The position numbers and the translations under genes are program-made. Positions 7,373 through 17,333 of a stretch of 64,000 bases of DNA are shown here, piece by piece. The notes under the pieces were generated by a model. That model saw only the letters and a list, made by a program, of their open reading frames with translations, was not told where the DNA came from and searched no databases. Source of the DNA: Chachezhania sediminis (GTDB lineage Bacteria; Pseudomonadota; Alphaproteobacteria; Rhodobacterales; Rhodobacteraceae). The stretch's first letter is position 1, and each line of letters starts with the position of its first letter. The stretch is taken from contig NZ_VOPH01000002.1 of the NCBI RefSeq assembly GCF_009765275.1, forward strand, positions 682,001-746,000. Direction: 5' to 3'.

Positions 7373-8650
7373 ATGACGAAAACCGGCGCAAAATCCGGCC
7401 TGGCCGCGCGCGAAGGCGCGGCGTTCCTGCTGAACCAGGTTCTCGACGACCGGCAGCTGCTGTCGTCGGCGCTGGGCGCGCCGCAGATCGCGCGGCTGGA
7501 CCCGGCCGACCGCGCCCGCGCGCAGAGGCTGGCCACCGATACACTGCGGGGGCTGGAACGGGCCGACCGCCTGCTGGAAACCCACCTGCGCAAGAAGCCG
7601 GATGTGCCGGTCCTGAACCTGCTGCGGCTGGGGACGGTCGAACTGGCCGGGGGCGAGGCGGCGCATGGTGTCGTCGACGCGATGGTCGAACTGGCCGGGA
7701 AGTCGCCCCGCCACGCGCGGCAGAAGGGACTGGTGAACGCCGTCCTGCGCAAGGTGGCGGTCGAGGCGCCCGGAGCCTGGCCCAGGATGCGCGTGCCGCG
7801 CCTGCCCGACTGGCTGCGCGATCCGCTGACCGAGGCCTGGGGCAAGGATGCCATCACGGCGATGGAGCGCGCCCATTTCGCCGGCGCCCCGCTGGATCTT
7901 TCCACCAAGCCCGGGGCGACCGCCCTGCCGGAAGGTGCCGAACGGTTGCCGACCGGGTCGCTGCGGCTGACGGACCCGGGGCAGGTGACCGCCCTGACCG
8001 GATACGACAAGGGCGACTGGTGGGTGCAGGACGCGGCGGCGGCGCTGCCGGCCATGGTCCTGAAGCCGCAGGCGGGCGAGACGATCATCGACCTTTGCGC
8101 GGCCCCCGGCGGCAAGACGCTGCAACTGGCGGCCGCCGGCGCCAAGGTGACTGCCGTCGATACCGCCGAACACCGGATGGAAATCGTGCGCCAGAACCTG
8201 GCGCGGACCGGCCTGTCCGCCACGCTGATCGTGGGCGATGCGCTGGAACAGGGGGGCCAGTACGATGCCGTCCTGCTGGACGCACCCTGTTCGGCCACGG
8301 GCACGATCCGGCGTCACCCGGACCTGCCCCATGCCCGCGACGGCAGCGGCATCGGCGAACTGATCGAGCTTCAGGCGCAGATGCTGGCCCATGCCTGGAC
8401 GCTGGTGAAGCCCGGCGGGCGGCTGGTCTATTGTACCTGCTCGCTGATCCCGGACGAGGGCGAGGTCCAGGTCGAGGAAGCCCTGGACATGTTCCCGGAC
8501 ATGGAAATTGACCGCGCGGCGCTGGGCCTGCCCGGCATCGATCCGGCGTGGATCGCGGAAGAGGGCGGCCTTCGCCTCAGGCCCGACTATTGGGCGGACC
8601 GGGGCGGGATGGACGGCTTCTACATCGCCTGCCTCAGAAAACAGGGCTGA
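7373..8650 (+). CDS. RsmB/NOP-family rRNA cytosine-C5 methyltransferase
   Basis: 425 residues. Residues about 5-135 form a NusB-like RNA-binding domain (AREGAAFLLNQVLDDRQLL ... HARQKGLVNAVLR). The SAM-dependent methyltransferase domain follows: QDAAAALPAMVL, the SAM motif DLCAAPGGKTLQLA, motif IV LLDAPCSATGTIRRHPDL and motif VI YCTCSL. The two cysteines (PC and TC) are the catalytic pair of m5C RNA methyltransferases. The layout matches RsmB (m5C967 of 16S rRNA). ATG 7373 has AAGGGG upstream. Specificity is inferred from architecture. Confidence 0.9.
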   Translation: MTKTGAKSGLAAREGAAFLLNQVLDDRQLLSSALGAPQIARLDPADRARAQRLATDTLRGLERADRLLETHLRKKPDVPVLNLLRLGTVELAGGEAAHGVVDAMVELAGKSPRHARQKGLVNAVLRKVAVEAPGAWPRMRVPRLPDWLRDPLTEAWGKDAITAMERAHFAGAPLDLSTKPGATALPEGAERLPTGSLRLTDPGQVTALTGYDKGDWWVQDAAAALPAMVLKPQAGETIIDLCAAPGGKTLQLAAAGAKVTAVDTAEHRMEIVRQNLARTGLSATLIVGDALEQGGQYDAVLLDAPCSATGTIRRHPDLPHARDGSGIGELIELQAQMLAHAWTLVKPGGRLVYCTCSLIPDEGEVQVEEALDMFPDMEIDRAALGLPGIDPAWIAEEGGLRLRPDYWADRGGMDGFYIACLRKQG

Positions 8651-8742
8651 GTCGCGCGAAGGACATGACGAAGGGCATGACTCGGGCCCCGTCCGGCGTT
8701 AAAGTTTCCCCAACGCGCCTCAGAGCGCCCGGGGCAGATCGC

Positions 8743-10485
8743 ATGTCGACCACCAGCGCCAGTTTCAGCCGTCAGAACAGGCTGTTGGACCGCCATTATG
8801 CTTGGCGGAGCCGCAACAAGGCGGCCGGGCACGGTTTTGCCCGCGCGCCCGAACCCCGCACCATCGGCAATGCCGTGCGCGGTCAGGAACTGGTGCAGGG
8901 CAACCTGCTGTTCGCCGGATACCTCGTCACCTCGGACGATACCGACCTATGGGACGTGGCCGCCCCCGACGCAGCTTTCGAGCAGGAACGCCAGGGGTTC
9001 GACTGGCTGGACGACTTGGCGGCCGTGGGCGGTTTCAGGGCGCGGCAGAAGGCGCAGCGCTGGCTGAAGGTCTGGATCGACCTTTACGGACGCGGCAGCG
9101 GGCCGGGCTGGACGCCGGAACTGACCGGGCGCCGGATGATTCGCTGGATCAACAACGCGCTGTTCCTGCTGCACGGGATGCGGGCCGAGGAACGCGAACG
9201 GTTCCACGCGGCGCTGTCGCGGCAGGCCTGGTTCCTGTCCAAGCGCTGGAAGGCGGCCCGGCCCGGCGTGCAGCGGATCGAGGCGCTGTGCGGCCTGATC
9301 TATGCGGCCCTGTCGCTGGAAGGCCATGCGCAGCTGGCCGACCTGGCGGTGCCGGCGCTGGCGTCCGAATGCAACACGCGGATCGACCGGTCGGGGGGCC
9401 TGCCCTCGCGGCGGCCCGAGGAACTGCTGGAGGTGCTGGTCCTCTTGAACTGGGCCGCCGCAGCCCTTCTGGAAGCGGGCCGGGGCACGCCGCCCGCGCT
9501 GCACGAGGCTATCGAGCGGATCGCGCCGACACTGCGGGCGCTGGCCCATGGCGACGGATCGCTGGCGCGGTTTCATGGCGGCGGCCGCGGGCTGGAGGGC
9601 CAGCTGGAACATGCGCTGGCCGATGCCGGCGGCAAGCGGCGCGTGCACGAAGGTCTGGCCATGGGGTATGCCCGGCTGGCCGCGGGGCGCACGACCGTGA
9701 TCGTCGATGCGGCGCCTCCGCCGACCGGGGCCGCGGCGGTGGAGGCCCATGCCTCGACCCTTGCGTTCGAACTGACCTCGGCCCGGCGGCCGCTGATCGT
9801 GAACGCCGGGTCCGGCACCAGTTTCGGGCCCGACTGGCGGCGCGCGGGGCGGGCCACGGCCGCGCATTCGACGCTGTGCCTGAACGGAACCTCCAGCGCC
9901 GGGCTGTCGGCGCCGGACCCGGACACGGGGCTGGAGGCGCTGACCGGCGGTCCCCGCGACGTGCCCACGGAAATCGCCCGTGCCACCGGCTCCACCCGGT
10001 TCGACGGCGGGCACGAAGGCTATGTCCCGTCCTACGGGCTGACCCATGCGCGGTCTCTGGAGCTTTTCAACGACGGCCGCACGCTGGAGGCCGAAGACAT
10101 GCTGTTCGCCGTCGACAAGGCGAACGAGGCGCGGTTCCGTGCCGCCGGCGGCGGGCGCGAAGGCGTGGGCGTTCCGGTCGACATCCATTTCCACCTGCAC
10201 CCCGACGTGGTGCCCGAGGTGGATGAATATGCCGGTTCCGCCGAACTGAAGCTGCCCAATGGCGAGGTCTGGCTGTTCACCCATGACCGCCATTTCGCGC
10301 TGAGCGTCCAGCCGGGGTACTACCTGGAACGGGGGCGGCTGGAACCGCGCGCGACAAAACAGGTCGTTCTCTCCGGCCGGGCTTCGGAGTATGCGACGCG
10401 CGTCCGATGGGTGCTTGCGAAATCGGCCGAAACCGCTGTAGCGGTGCGGGACGTCGACCGCGAGGATGCAGAGACCGGCGAATGA
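8743..10485 (+). CDS. Heparinase II/III-family protein
   Basis: About 580 residues. The N-terminal half is an alpha/alpha-toroid-like region ([48 protein letters not shown]). The C-terminal half is the beta-sandwich of the heparinase II/III family ([49 protein letters not shown]). Some family members are polysaccharide lyases, but this alphaproteobacterial type, found next to rsmB-like and purH genes, has no proven substrate. I see no clear signal peptide. The start is uncertain: ATG 8743 is chosen; an ATG at 8665 would add 26 residues. Confidence 0.82.
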   Translation: MSTTSASFSRQNRLLDRHYAWRSRNKAAGHGFARAPEPRTIGNAVRGQELVQGNLLFAGYLVTSDDTDLWDVAAPDAAFEQERQGFDWLDDLAAVGGFRARQKAQRWLKVWIDLYGRGSGPGWTPELTGRRMIRWINNALFLLHGMRAEERERFHAALSRQAWFLSKRWKAARPGVQRIEALCGLIYAALSLEGHAQLADLAVPALASECNTRIDRSGGLPSRRPEELLEVLVLLNWAAAALLEAGRGTPPALHEAIERIAPTLRALAHGDGSLARFHGGGRGLEGQLEHALADAGGKRRVHEGLAMGYARLAAGRTTVIVDAAPPPTGAAAVEAHASTLAFELTSARRPLIVNAGSGTSFGPDWRRAGRATAAHSTLCLNGTSSAGLSAPDPDTGLEALTGGPRDVPTEIARATGSTRFDGGHEGYVPSYGLTHARSLELFNDGRTLEAEDMLFAVDKANEARFRAAGGGREGVGVPVDIHFHLHPDVVPEVDEYAGSAELKLPNGEVWLFTHDRHFALSVQPGYYLERGRLEPRATKQVVLSGRASEYATRVRWVLAKSAETAVAVRDVDREDAETGE

Positions 10486-10570
10486 CCGTCTGCCGCCCCC
10501 GGGGCGACGACCGGAAGACCGATGGATGACCCTGCGCCGGGGCCTGCGCGAAACGAAAAGGAGACCCGAG

Positions 10571-12160
10571 ATGACCGACCTGCAGCCGATCCGGCGTGCG
10601 CTGATCTCTGTGTCCGACAAGGACGGGCTGATCGATCTGGGGCAGGCACTGGCCGCCCGCGGCGTAGAACTCTTGTCGACCGGCGGCACGGCCAAGGCCC
10701 TGCGCGATGCCGGCCTGACGGTGCTGGACGTGTCCGAGGTGACCGAGTTCCCCGAGATGATGGACGGTCGGGTCAAGACCCTGCACCCGCGCATCCACGG
10801 CGGCCTGCTGGCGCTGCGGGACAAGGACGATCACGTTTCGGCCATGGTGGAGCACGGGATCCCGGAAATCGATCTGCTGGTCGTGAACCTTTACCCGTTC
10901 GAAGAAACCGTCGCGAAGGGCGGCGACTACGAGACCTGTGTCGAGAACATCGACATCGGCGGCCCGGCGATGATCCGCGCGGCGGCCAAGAACCACGGTT
11001 TCGTGTCGGTGGTCGTGGATGCCGAGGATTACGCCGCCCTGCTGACCGAGATGGAGGCGCATGACGGCGCCACCTCCTATGCGTTCCGGCAGCGGCTGGC
11101 GCAGACGGCCTATGCCCGCACGGCGGCCTATGACGCGGCGGTGTCGGGCTGGATGGCGGCGGCGCTGGGCCAGGCGATGCCGCGGCGGCGCGTGTTCGCG
11201 GGCCACCTGGCGGCCAAGATGCGCTATGGCGAGAACCCGCACCAGGACGCGGCCTTCTATTTGGACGGCACCGGCCGGCCCGGCGTGGCCACCGCGCAGC
11301 AGCACCAGGGCAAGGAGCTGTCCTACAACAACATCAACGACACCGACGCGGCCTTCGCGCTGGTCAGCGAGTTCCGCCCCGAGGACGGGCCGGCCTGCGC
11401 GATCATCAAGCATGCCAATCCCTGCGGCGTGGCCCGTGGCGCGACGCTGGAGGAAGCCTATCGTCGTGCCTTCGACTGCGACCGGACATCGGCCTTCGGC
11501 GGGATCATCGCGCTGAACCAGCCGCTGGACGTGGCGACGGCAGCGGCGATTTCCGAGATCTTCACCGAGGTCGTGATCGCGCCTGACGCCGAAACCGCGG
11601 CGATCGAGCGGCTGTCGAAGAAGGCCAACATGCGGATCCTGACCACCGGCGGCCTGGGCGACCCGCTGGCGCCTGTTCTGGCGGTCAAGCAGGTGTCGGG
11701 CGGGTTCCTGGTGCAGGATGCCGATGCCGGCCATATCGGCCGCGAACACCTGAGCGTGGTGACCAAGCGTGCACCGTCGGAAGAGGAAATCGCCGACATG
11801 CTGTTCGCCTGGACCGTGGCCAAGCATGTGAAGTCGAATGCCATCGTCTATGCCAAGGGCGGCGCCACCGTGGGGATCGGCGCGGGCCAGATGAGCCGGG
11901 TCGACAGCACGCGCATCGCGGCACGCAAGGCCCTGGACATGGCCGAGGTGCTGGGCCTGTCCCAGTCGCCGACCGTCGGCTCTGTCGTCGCATCCGACGC
12001 GTTCTTCCCCTTTGCCGACGGACTGATTACGGCTGCCGAGGCCGGCGCCACGGCGCTGATCCAGCCCGGCGGGTCCGTGCGGGACGAGGAAGTGATCGCG
12101 GCGGCCGACGAACTGGGCCTGGCTATGGTCTTCACCGGCATGCGTCACTTCCGGCACTGA
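10571..12160 (+). CDS. purH: Bifunctional AICAR formyltransferase / IMP cyclohydrolase
   Basis: 529 residues, the usual PurH length. It catalyses the last two steps of purine synthesis: formylation of AICAR with 10-formyl-THF and ring closure to IMP. The N-terminal MGS-like cyclohydrolase domain has [11 protein letters not shown] and [12 protein letters not shown]. The AICAR transformylase domain has [18 protein letters not shown] and [11 protein letters not shown], with the catalytic Lys-His pair in [15 protein letters not shown] lies 7 bases before the ATG. Confidence 0.97.
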   Translation: MTDLQPIRRALISVSDKDGLIDLGQALAARGVELLSTGGTAKALRDAGLTVLDVSEVTEFPEMMDGRVKTLHPRIHGGLLALRDKDDHVSAMVEHGIPEIDLLVVNLYPFEETVAKGGDYETCVENIDIGGPAMIRAAAKNHGFVSVVVDAEDYAALLTEMEAHDGATSYAFRQRLAQTAYARTAAYDAAVSGWMAAALGQAMPRRRVFAGHLAAKMRYGENPHQDAAFYLDGTGRPGVATAQQHQGKELSYNNINDTDAAFALVSEFRPEDGPACAIIKHANPCGVARGATLEEAYRRAFDCDRTSAFGGIIALNQPLDVATAAAISEIFTEVVIAPDAETAAIERLSKKANMRILTTGGLGDPLAPVLAVKQVSGGFLVQDADAGHIGREHLSVVTKRAPSEEEIADMLFAWTVAKHVKSNAIVYAKGGATVGIGAGQMSRVDSTRIAARKALDMAEVLGLSQSPTVGSVVASDAFFPFADGLITAAEAGATALIQPGGSVRDEEVIAAADELGLAMVFTGMRHFRH

Positions 12161-12297
12161 GATGAACCACGCCCTGTCCCTTTCGGCGATGCGCCCGGCG
12201 GCCTATGGCGGGATCGCGCCCTCGGGGGCCCGCCCGCCCGCCCTCGCCGGATCCATGCGGGATCCGGCGCACCTGCGCCGCGGGCGGGGCTGAGCCG

Positions 12298-12837
12298 ATG
12301 CGCCTGCTGTTCTGGGCCTCGTTCTGGGCCTTCCTTCTGGACCAGATCTCGAAATACTGGGTGATCCACGGGCTGGGCCTGTCCCGGATCCGGGCCATCG
12401 ACGTGCTGCCGCCCTTGCTGAACTTCCGCTACGGCGAGAACACCGGCATCAATTTCGGCCTGTTCGGCGATGACAGCGACCTGTTGCGGTGGGGGTTGAT
12501 CGGCTTTTCCGTGCTGGTCGCCGTGCTGATCTGGTACTGGGCGCTGCGGCGCGAGCGTGGCTGGGCCTCGCTGATCTCTGCCGGCCTGCTGATTGGTGGC
12601 GCGCTGGGCAACGTGGCGGACCGGCTGCTTTACGGCTATGTGCTGGATTTCCTGAACGTGTCTTGCTGCGGCATCGATAATCCGTTCGTCTTCAACCTGG
12701 CGGATGTCTTCATCTTTGCCGGCGCGGCCGGCGTGATCCTGTTCGAACCGGCCACCCCGGCCAAGCCCGGGACCGGCGCCAAGGGCCCCGGGCAGAAGGG
12801 CGCTGGCCCGAAGGGCACCGGGCAAAAGGGACCGTGA
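12298..12837 (+). CDS. lspA: Lipoprotein signal peptidase (signal peptidase II)
   Basis: 179 residues with four membrane helices. LspA cleaves prolipoproteins in front of the lipidated Cys. The conserved blocks LLDQISKYWVI, ENTGINFGLF, GNVADRLLYGYVLDF and FNLADVFIF are present; D117 and D136 are the expected catalytic aspartates, 19 residues apart as in the E. coli enzyme. An odd C-terminal tail (residues about 151-179) is built from short Pro/Gly/Lys units such as AKGPGQKGAGPKGTGQKGP. A lipoprotein gene follows directly. Confidence 0.95.
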   Translation: MRLLFWASFWAFLLDQISKYWVIHGLGLSRIRAIDVLPPLLNFRYGENTGINFGLFGDDSDLLRWGLIGFSVLVAVLIWYWALRRERGWASLISAGLLIGGALGNVADRLLYGYVLDFLNVSCCGIDNPFVFNLADVFIFAGAAGVILFEPATPAKPGTGAKGPGQKGAGPKGTGQKGP

Positions 12838-12908
12838 CGCCCCGGGCGAAATGGGCTAAACCTCTGCGAAACGTGATGAACCGGGCCCAAGGGGCAGGAG
12901 AGCGACGG

Positions 12909-13424
12909 ATGAAGGTCAGGACGGCCGTGCTTGCGCTGATTGCGCTTTCGGTGGTGGCAGGATGCAGCGGCAAGAACGGCCTGCGGCAGCTGCGCGCGCC
13001 GGGCCGCGGGCCGGACGAGTTCATGGTGATGCCGGCCAAGCCGCTGACCGAACCGAAATCCTATTCGGAACTGCCGCCGCCGACCCCGGGCGGGGCCAAC
13101 CGCACCGACCGCGACCCCGAGGCCGAGGCGATCCTGGCCCTGGGCGGGAAGCCGCAGGCGGCAACGGCCGTCCCGTCTTCGGACAGCCAGCTGGTCGCGC
13201 AGGCGGGCCGCTACGGCATCGACAGCTCCTCGCGCCAGTCGCTGGAGGTCGAGGACGAGAAGTTCCGCAAGCGCAAGGCCCGCGCATCCAGCTTCAAGCT
13301 GTTTCCGGTCGACCGCTACAGCCAGGCCTACAAGCGTCAGGCCATCGACCCGTTCAAAGAAAACGACCGCTGGCGCCGGGCCGGCGTGCCCACGGTTACC
13401 GCTCCGCCGGAGAAGCTGAACTAG
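12909..13424 (+). CDS. DUF3035-type lipoprotein
   Basis: 171 residues. The signal peptide ends in a lipobox, VVAGC, with C19 as the lipidation site and Ser at +2. The mature protein is polar and Pro-rich (LPPPTPGGANRTDRDPEAEA) with a basic region KFRKRKARASSFKLFPVDRY. I assign DUF3035 from the conserved layout and the lspA-lipoprotein-M16 gene order seen in Rhodobacterales. Its function is unknown. An outer-membrane location is likely. ATG 12909 is chosen because it starts the signal peptide. Confidence 0.8.
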   Translation: MKVRTAVLALIALSVVAGCSGKNGLRQLRAPGRGPDEFMVMPAKPLTEPKSYSELPPPTPGGANRTDRDPEAEAILALGGKPQAATAVPSSDSQLVAQAGRYGIDSSSRQSLEVEDEKFRKRKARASSFKLFPVDRYSQAYKRQAIDPFKENDRWRRAGVPTVTAPPEKLN

Positions 13425-13613
13425 CAATCAGCTAGCACTGTTTCGTGAGCGGTGTTTCCGATCACGAATTGCTAACCATATTGTGCCAGCCACGTTCTTG
13501 ACCTTGCCCGTCCAGGCGCAGAAGTGCCGCGGGTGTGGTCGGGCCATGTGCGCCCCGGTCTTGTGACCCGGGGCCACGCCCCGCTGCCGGATGATGGAGG
13601 ACCGATACCGCCG

Positions 13614-15020
13614 ATGAACCGACTTTCCGGAACCCTTGCCGCCCTTGCCGCGGCATTCCTCGCGACAGGCATCGCGACCGCCGCCCCGGCGGCCGACCGG
13701 CCCGACCCAGTTTCCACCTTCACGCTGGACAACGGCCTGCAGGTCGTCGTGGTCGAGGATCACAGCGCCCCGGTCTTGCAGCACATGCTGTGGTATCGCG
13801 CCGGATCCGCGGACGAACCGCTGGGATCCTCGGGCGTGGCGCATTTCCTGGAACACCTGCTGTTCAAGGGCACCGACACGCTGGCGCCCGGCGAATTCTC
13901 GGCCACCGTCGCAGCCAACGGCGGGCAGGACAACGCCTTCACCAGCTACGACTACACCGCGTACTACCAGCGCGTCGCCGCCGACCGGCTGGAGCTGATG
14001 ATGCGGATGGAAGCCGACCGGATGAAGAACCTGAAGCTGAGCGAGGAGGACATCGCCACCGAACGGGACGTCATCCTGGAAGAACGCAACCAGCGGACGG
14101 AAAACGAACCCCGGGCGCTGTTCAGCGAACAGATGGGCGCGGCGCAGTACCTGAACCACCGTTACGGCCTGCCCGTGATCGGCTGGCGGCACGAGATGGA
14201 GGCGCTGGACCGCGACGCCGCGCTGAATTTCTACCGGACGTATTATTCGCCCAACAACGCGATCCTGGTCGTGGCCGGCGACGTGACGCCGGAACGGGTG
14301 CGCGAACTGGCCGAAACCTATTACGGCCCGATCCCGGCCAACCCGGACCTGCCGGAACGGCTGCGCAGCCAGGAACCGCCCCAGACCGCGGCCCGGCGCG
14401 TGATCTTCAAGGATCCGCGCGTGGCGCAGCCCTATGTCAGCCGGTCCTACCTTGCGCCCGAACGCGACAGCGGCGCGCAGGAAAAGGCGGCGGCGCTGTC
14501 GCTTCTGTCCGAGATCCTGGGCGGCGGTTCGACCTCGTACCTGGCCGACAAGCTTCAGTTCCAGAACCAGGTGGCGATCTATGCCGGAGCCCATTACGGC
14601 GGCACCTCGCTGGATGCCACGACCTTCGATTTCACGATCGTCCCTGAAAACGGCGTCTCGCTGGAGGAGGCCGAGGCGGCCCTGGACGCGGCCTTGGCGG
14701 ATTTCCTGAAGGATGGCGTGGATCCGGAACAGCTGGAGCGGATCAAGACCCAGTACCGCGCGGCCGAAATCTATGCCGGCGACAGCCTGAACCGGATGGC
14801 CGACCGTTATGGCCGCGCGCTGAGTTCCGGCCTGACGGTCGAGGACGTGAAGGCCTGGCCCGCGGTGGTGCAGGCGGTGACGGCCGAAGACATCATGCAG
14901 GCCGCGCGCGACGTGCTGCGGCCCGAGGCATCGGTGACCGGCTGGCTGATGCGGGCCGAGCCGCCCGAGACGGTGACCGAAGCGGCAACTGAAACCCCGG
15001 CAGAGGAGGTGAACCAATGA
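13614..15020 (+). CDS. M16 zinc metallopeptidase, catalytic subunit
   Basis: 468 residues with a signal peptide (LAALAAAFLATGIATAAPA). The inverted zinc motif HFLEH occurs at residues 77-81 and the downstream glutamate region (ERDVILEERNQRTENEPR) supplies the third ligand. The second, inactive-type M16 lobe follows. Such exported M16B peptidases degrade peptides in the periplasm and work as a pair with a non-catalytic homologue. That homologue is the next gene, which overlaps this one as ATGA. GGAGG lies 13 bases before the ATG, a rather long spacing. The 189-base gap upstream shows no gene. Confidence 0.93.
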   Translation: MNRLSGTLAALAAAFLATGIATAAPAADRPDPVSTFTLDNGLQVVVVEDHSAPVLQHMLWYRAGSADEPLGSSGVAHFLEHLLFKGTDTLAPGEFSATVAANGGQDNAFTSYDYTAYYQRVAADRLELMMRMEADRMKNLKLSEEDIATERDVILEERNQRTENEPRALFSEQMGAAQYLNHRYGLPVIGWRHEMEALDRDAALNFYRTYYSPNNAILVVAGDVTPERVRELAETYYGPIPANPDLPERLRSQEPPQTAARRVIFKDPRVAQPYVSRSYLAPERDSGAQEKAAALSLLSEILGGGSTSYLADKLQFQNQVAIYAGAHYGGTSLDATTFDFTIVPENGVSLEEAEAALDAALADFLKDGVDPEQLERIKTQYRAAEIYAGDSLNRMADRYGRALSSGLTVEDVKAWPAVVQAVTAEDIMQAARDVLRPEASVTGWLMRAEPPETVTEAATETPAEEVNQ

Positions 15021-16369
15021 TGCGGTTCGCGACATGGATCAGGGCCGGTGCTGTGGCCGGCTTTCTGGCCGCGGGCCTGGCCCTTCCGGCCGGCGCTGCA
15101 GTCGAGATCGAGGACGTCACCACGCCCGCCGGCATCTCGGCCTGGCTGGTCGAGGATCATTCCAACCCGTTCACGGTCCTGGAAATCCGGTTCCGCGGTG
15201 GCACGTCGCTGGACCAGCCGGACAAGCGCGGCGCGATCTACCTGATGATGGGCCTTCTGGAAGAAGGCTCGGGCGATCTGGACAGCCGTGCCCATGCCCG
15301 CGCGCTGGAAAGCATCGCGGCCTCGGTCGACTACGATGCCTCGGACGACGAGGTGTCGATCACCGCGACCTTCCTGACCGAAAGCCGGGACGAGGCGATG
15401 GCGCTTCTGCACGATGCCCTGCACGATCCGCATTTCGACCCCGACGATATCGACCGCGTGCGCCGGCAGGTGCTGTCGTCGCTGGCGTCCGACCTGCAGG
15501 ATCCGAACGCGATCGCGGGCAAGACCTTTTCGGCCATGGCCTTCGGCGACCACCCCTATGGCAGCCCGGGCGAAGGCACGATCGAAAGCGTTTCCGCCCT
15601 GACCCGGGACGATATCGTGGCGGCCTATGACGCGGTCTTCGCGCGCGACCGCCTGTATGTGGGCGCCGTGGGCGACATCACCGCGCCGGAACTGTCCGAA
15701 ATCGTGGACGGCCTGCTGGCGGACCTGCCGGAAACCGGCGCGCCCCTGCCGGGTAAAGCCGATTTCCAGATGACCGGTGGCGTGACGGTGGTCCCGTTCG
15801 AGACGCCGCAGTCGGTGGCGATCTTCGGGCAGAAGGGGCTGGACCGGGACGATCCCGATTTCTTCGCGGCCTATGTGCTGAACCAGATCCTGGGGTCCGG
15901 GGGGTTCGAAAGCCGCCTGATGAACGAAGTGCGGGAAAAGCGCGGCCTGACCTATGGCGTTTATTCCTATCTGGTGCCCAAGGACCACGCGGCGATCTAC
16001 ATGGGCAGCGTGGCATCGGGGAACGACCGCATCGCCGAAGCCGTGGAGGTGATCCGCGACGAATGGCGCCGCATGGCCGAAGAGGGCGTGACTCAGGAGG
16101 AACTGGACAAGGCCAAGACCTACCTGACCGGGGCCTTCCCGCTGCGTTTCGACGGGAATGGCCGGGTCGCGTCGATCATGGTCGGCATGCAGATGGAAGG
16201 CCTGCCGGTCGATTACATCGCGACCCGGAACGACAAGGTGAACGCGGTCACGCTGGATGACGTGAACCGGGTCGCGCGCGAATTGCTGGATCCGGATGGC
16301 CTGCACTTCGTCGTCGTGGGTCAGCCGATCGGCATGACCTCGACCCCGGTTCCGGGCAGCGAGGGCTGA
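15017..16369 (+). CDS. M16 peptidase-like protein without zinc site (partner subunit)
   Basis: 450 residues with a signal peptide (GFLAAGLALPAGAA). It shows the M16 fold (GISAWLVEDHSNPFTVLEIR, EVREKRGLTYGVYSYL), but the HxxEH segment is replaced by IYLMMGLLEEGS, so no zinc can be bound in the normal way. In M16B pairs the inactive subunit completes the chamber and contributes an Arg/Tyr pair for substrate binding; RGLTYGVYSY fits that element. The overlap with the upstream gene suggests equimolar production. Confidence 0.92.
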   Translation: MMRFATWIRAGAVAGFLAAGLALPAGAAVEIEDVTTPAGISAWLVEDHSNPFTVLEIRFRGGTSLDQPDKRGAIYLMMGLLEEGSGDLDSRAHARALESIAASVDYDASDDEVSITATFLTESRDEAMALLHDALHDPHFDPDDIDRVRRQVLSSLASDLQDPNAIAGKTFSAMAFGDHPYGSPGEGTIESVSALTRDDIVAAYDAVFARDRLYVGAVGDITAPELSEIVDGLLADLPETGAPLPGKADFQMTGGVTVVPFETPQSVAIFGQKGLDRDDPDFFAAYVLNQILGSGGFESRLMNEVREKRGLTYGVYSYLVPKDHAAIYMGSVASGNDRIAEAVEVIRDEWRRMAEEGVTQEELDKAKTYLTGAFPLRFDGNGRVASIMVGMQMEGLPVDYIATRNDKVNAVTLDDVNRVARELLDPDGLHFVVVGQPIGMTSTPVPGSEG

Positions 16370-16384
16370 AACCCGGTGCACGGC

Positions 16385-16474
16385 AAGGCGCTTTTCAAGC
16401 GCCTTCGCCGCCCGGCCGGCAGCTCCGGGCGACCGGCAATGGAACCGCAAGGAAGCCGCTTGCAAGGCGGCTTC
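16385..16474. repeat. Tandem stem-loops between convergent genes
   Basis: Two perfect stems, AAGGCGCTT-TTC-AAGCGCCTT (16385-16405) and GAAGCCGC/GCGGCTTC (16452-16474), flank a weaker GCCCGG/CCGGGC stem. They occupy the 118-base gap between the M16 gene and the convergent SDR gene. They may end or insulate transcription on both strands. A similar cluster is at 49193-49260. Confidence 0.55.
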
Positions 16475-16487
16475 GCGGCCGCGCCCG

Positions 16488-17309
16488 TCAGCGCCCGGCG
16501 ACCTGGCGCAGCATGGTGCCCAGCTGCTGGCTCAGCATTCCCAGCCCGCCCTGGTACAGCGCCCCGTCGACCGCGATCACGGTACCGCTGACATAGGACG
16601 CCAGCGGCGAGGACAGGAACAGACACATCCCGGCAATATCGGCCTTGGTCCCGAACCGGTTCAGGGGGATCGCGGCCATGGTGGCCGCCTTTGCCTCATC
16701 CGTCGGGGCCAGACGCTCGGCGCCTTCGGTCTCTTCGATGAAGCCCGGGACGACCGAATTGATCCGGATCCCCTCGTGCCCCCATTCCATCGCCAGCGTC
16801 CGGGTGATCTGGTCCACCCCAGCCTTGGCCGCGCAGACATGGACCTGGCCCTCGCAGGGCAGATAGGCCTGCGGTGCGGAAATCGAGATCACGGACGCCC
16901 CTGGCCGCCTCAGAAACGGATAGGCGGCCTTCATCACGTGGACAGTGCCCATCAGGTCGATATCGACGACGGTCTTGAAGGCGTTGTTCGACATCTCGGA
17001 CATCAGAGCCGGGAAGTTCCCTGCCGCGCCCGAGACCAGCACGTCGAAATCCCCCAGCTTCGCCTGGAAGCTTGCCAGCCCTTCGGCCACGCCCACGGGA
17101 TCGCGCACGTCGAAGGACGTGCCCATGGCGACCTCGGCCCCCGCGGCCTCAAGCGCCTTGACGGTATCGGCGACCTTTTCCGGGTTGCGACTGGCCACGG
17201 CCACCTTCGCCCCCGCGGCGGCAAAGCCTTCGGCCACGCCCCGGTTGATGCCGCTGGTGCCGCCCACGACCACCACCGTCTTGCCTGCGAAATCCAATGT
17301 CAGGTTCAT
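16488..17309 (-). CDS. SDR-family oxidoreductase (2,4-dienoyl-CoA reductase-like)
   Basis: 273 residues. The Rossmann motif VVVVGGTSGINRGVAEGFAA and the NAG-equivalent region VSGAAGNFPA are clear. The usual YxxxK is absent: the conserved lysine lies in HVCAAKAGVDQITRTLAMEW, and the nearest tyrosine is 13 residues earlier (QAYLPCEGQ). This resembles the dienoyl/trans-enoyl-CoA reductase branch of the SDRs rather than classical alcohol dehydrogenases. It lies 24 bases after the aldehyde dehydrogenase gene on the same strand, so it probably belongs to the deoC-aldehyde unit. The substrate is unknown. Confidence 0.85.
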   Translation of the reverse strand: MNLTLDFAGKTVVVVGGTSGINRGVAEGFAAAGAKVAVASRNPEKVADTVKALEAAGAEVAMGTSFDVRDPVGVAEGLASFQAKLGDFDVLVSGAAGNFPALMSEMSNNAFKTVVDIDLMGTVHVMKAAYPFLRRPGASVISISAPQAYLPCEGQVHVCAAKAGVDQITRTLAMEWGHEGIRINSVVPGFIEETEGAERLAPTDEAKAATMAAIPLNRFGTKADIAGMCLFLSSPLASYVSGTVIAVDGALYQGGLGMLSQQLGTMLRQVAGR

Positions 17310-17333
17310 TTGCTCCCCTCTCTTTTGCGAAAA

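Noticed and set aside
12162-12293. A 43-codon frame filling the purH-lspA gap
   Set aside because: It starts 1 base after purH and ends 4 bases before lspA, which is suggestive, but there is no ribosome-binding site, and the product is a low-complexity Arg/Pro/Gly peptide. It could be a leader peptide, but I cannot support it.
16385-16474. A CRISPR-like or tRNA-like reading of the repeated stems
   Set aside because: There are no regular repeats with spacers and no cloverleaf; only independent stem-loops are present. I found no tRNA or rRNA gene in any gap.
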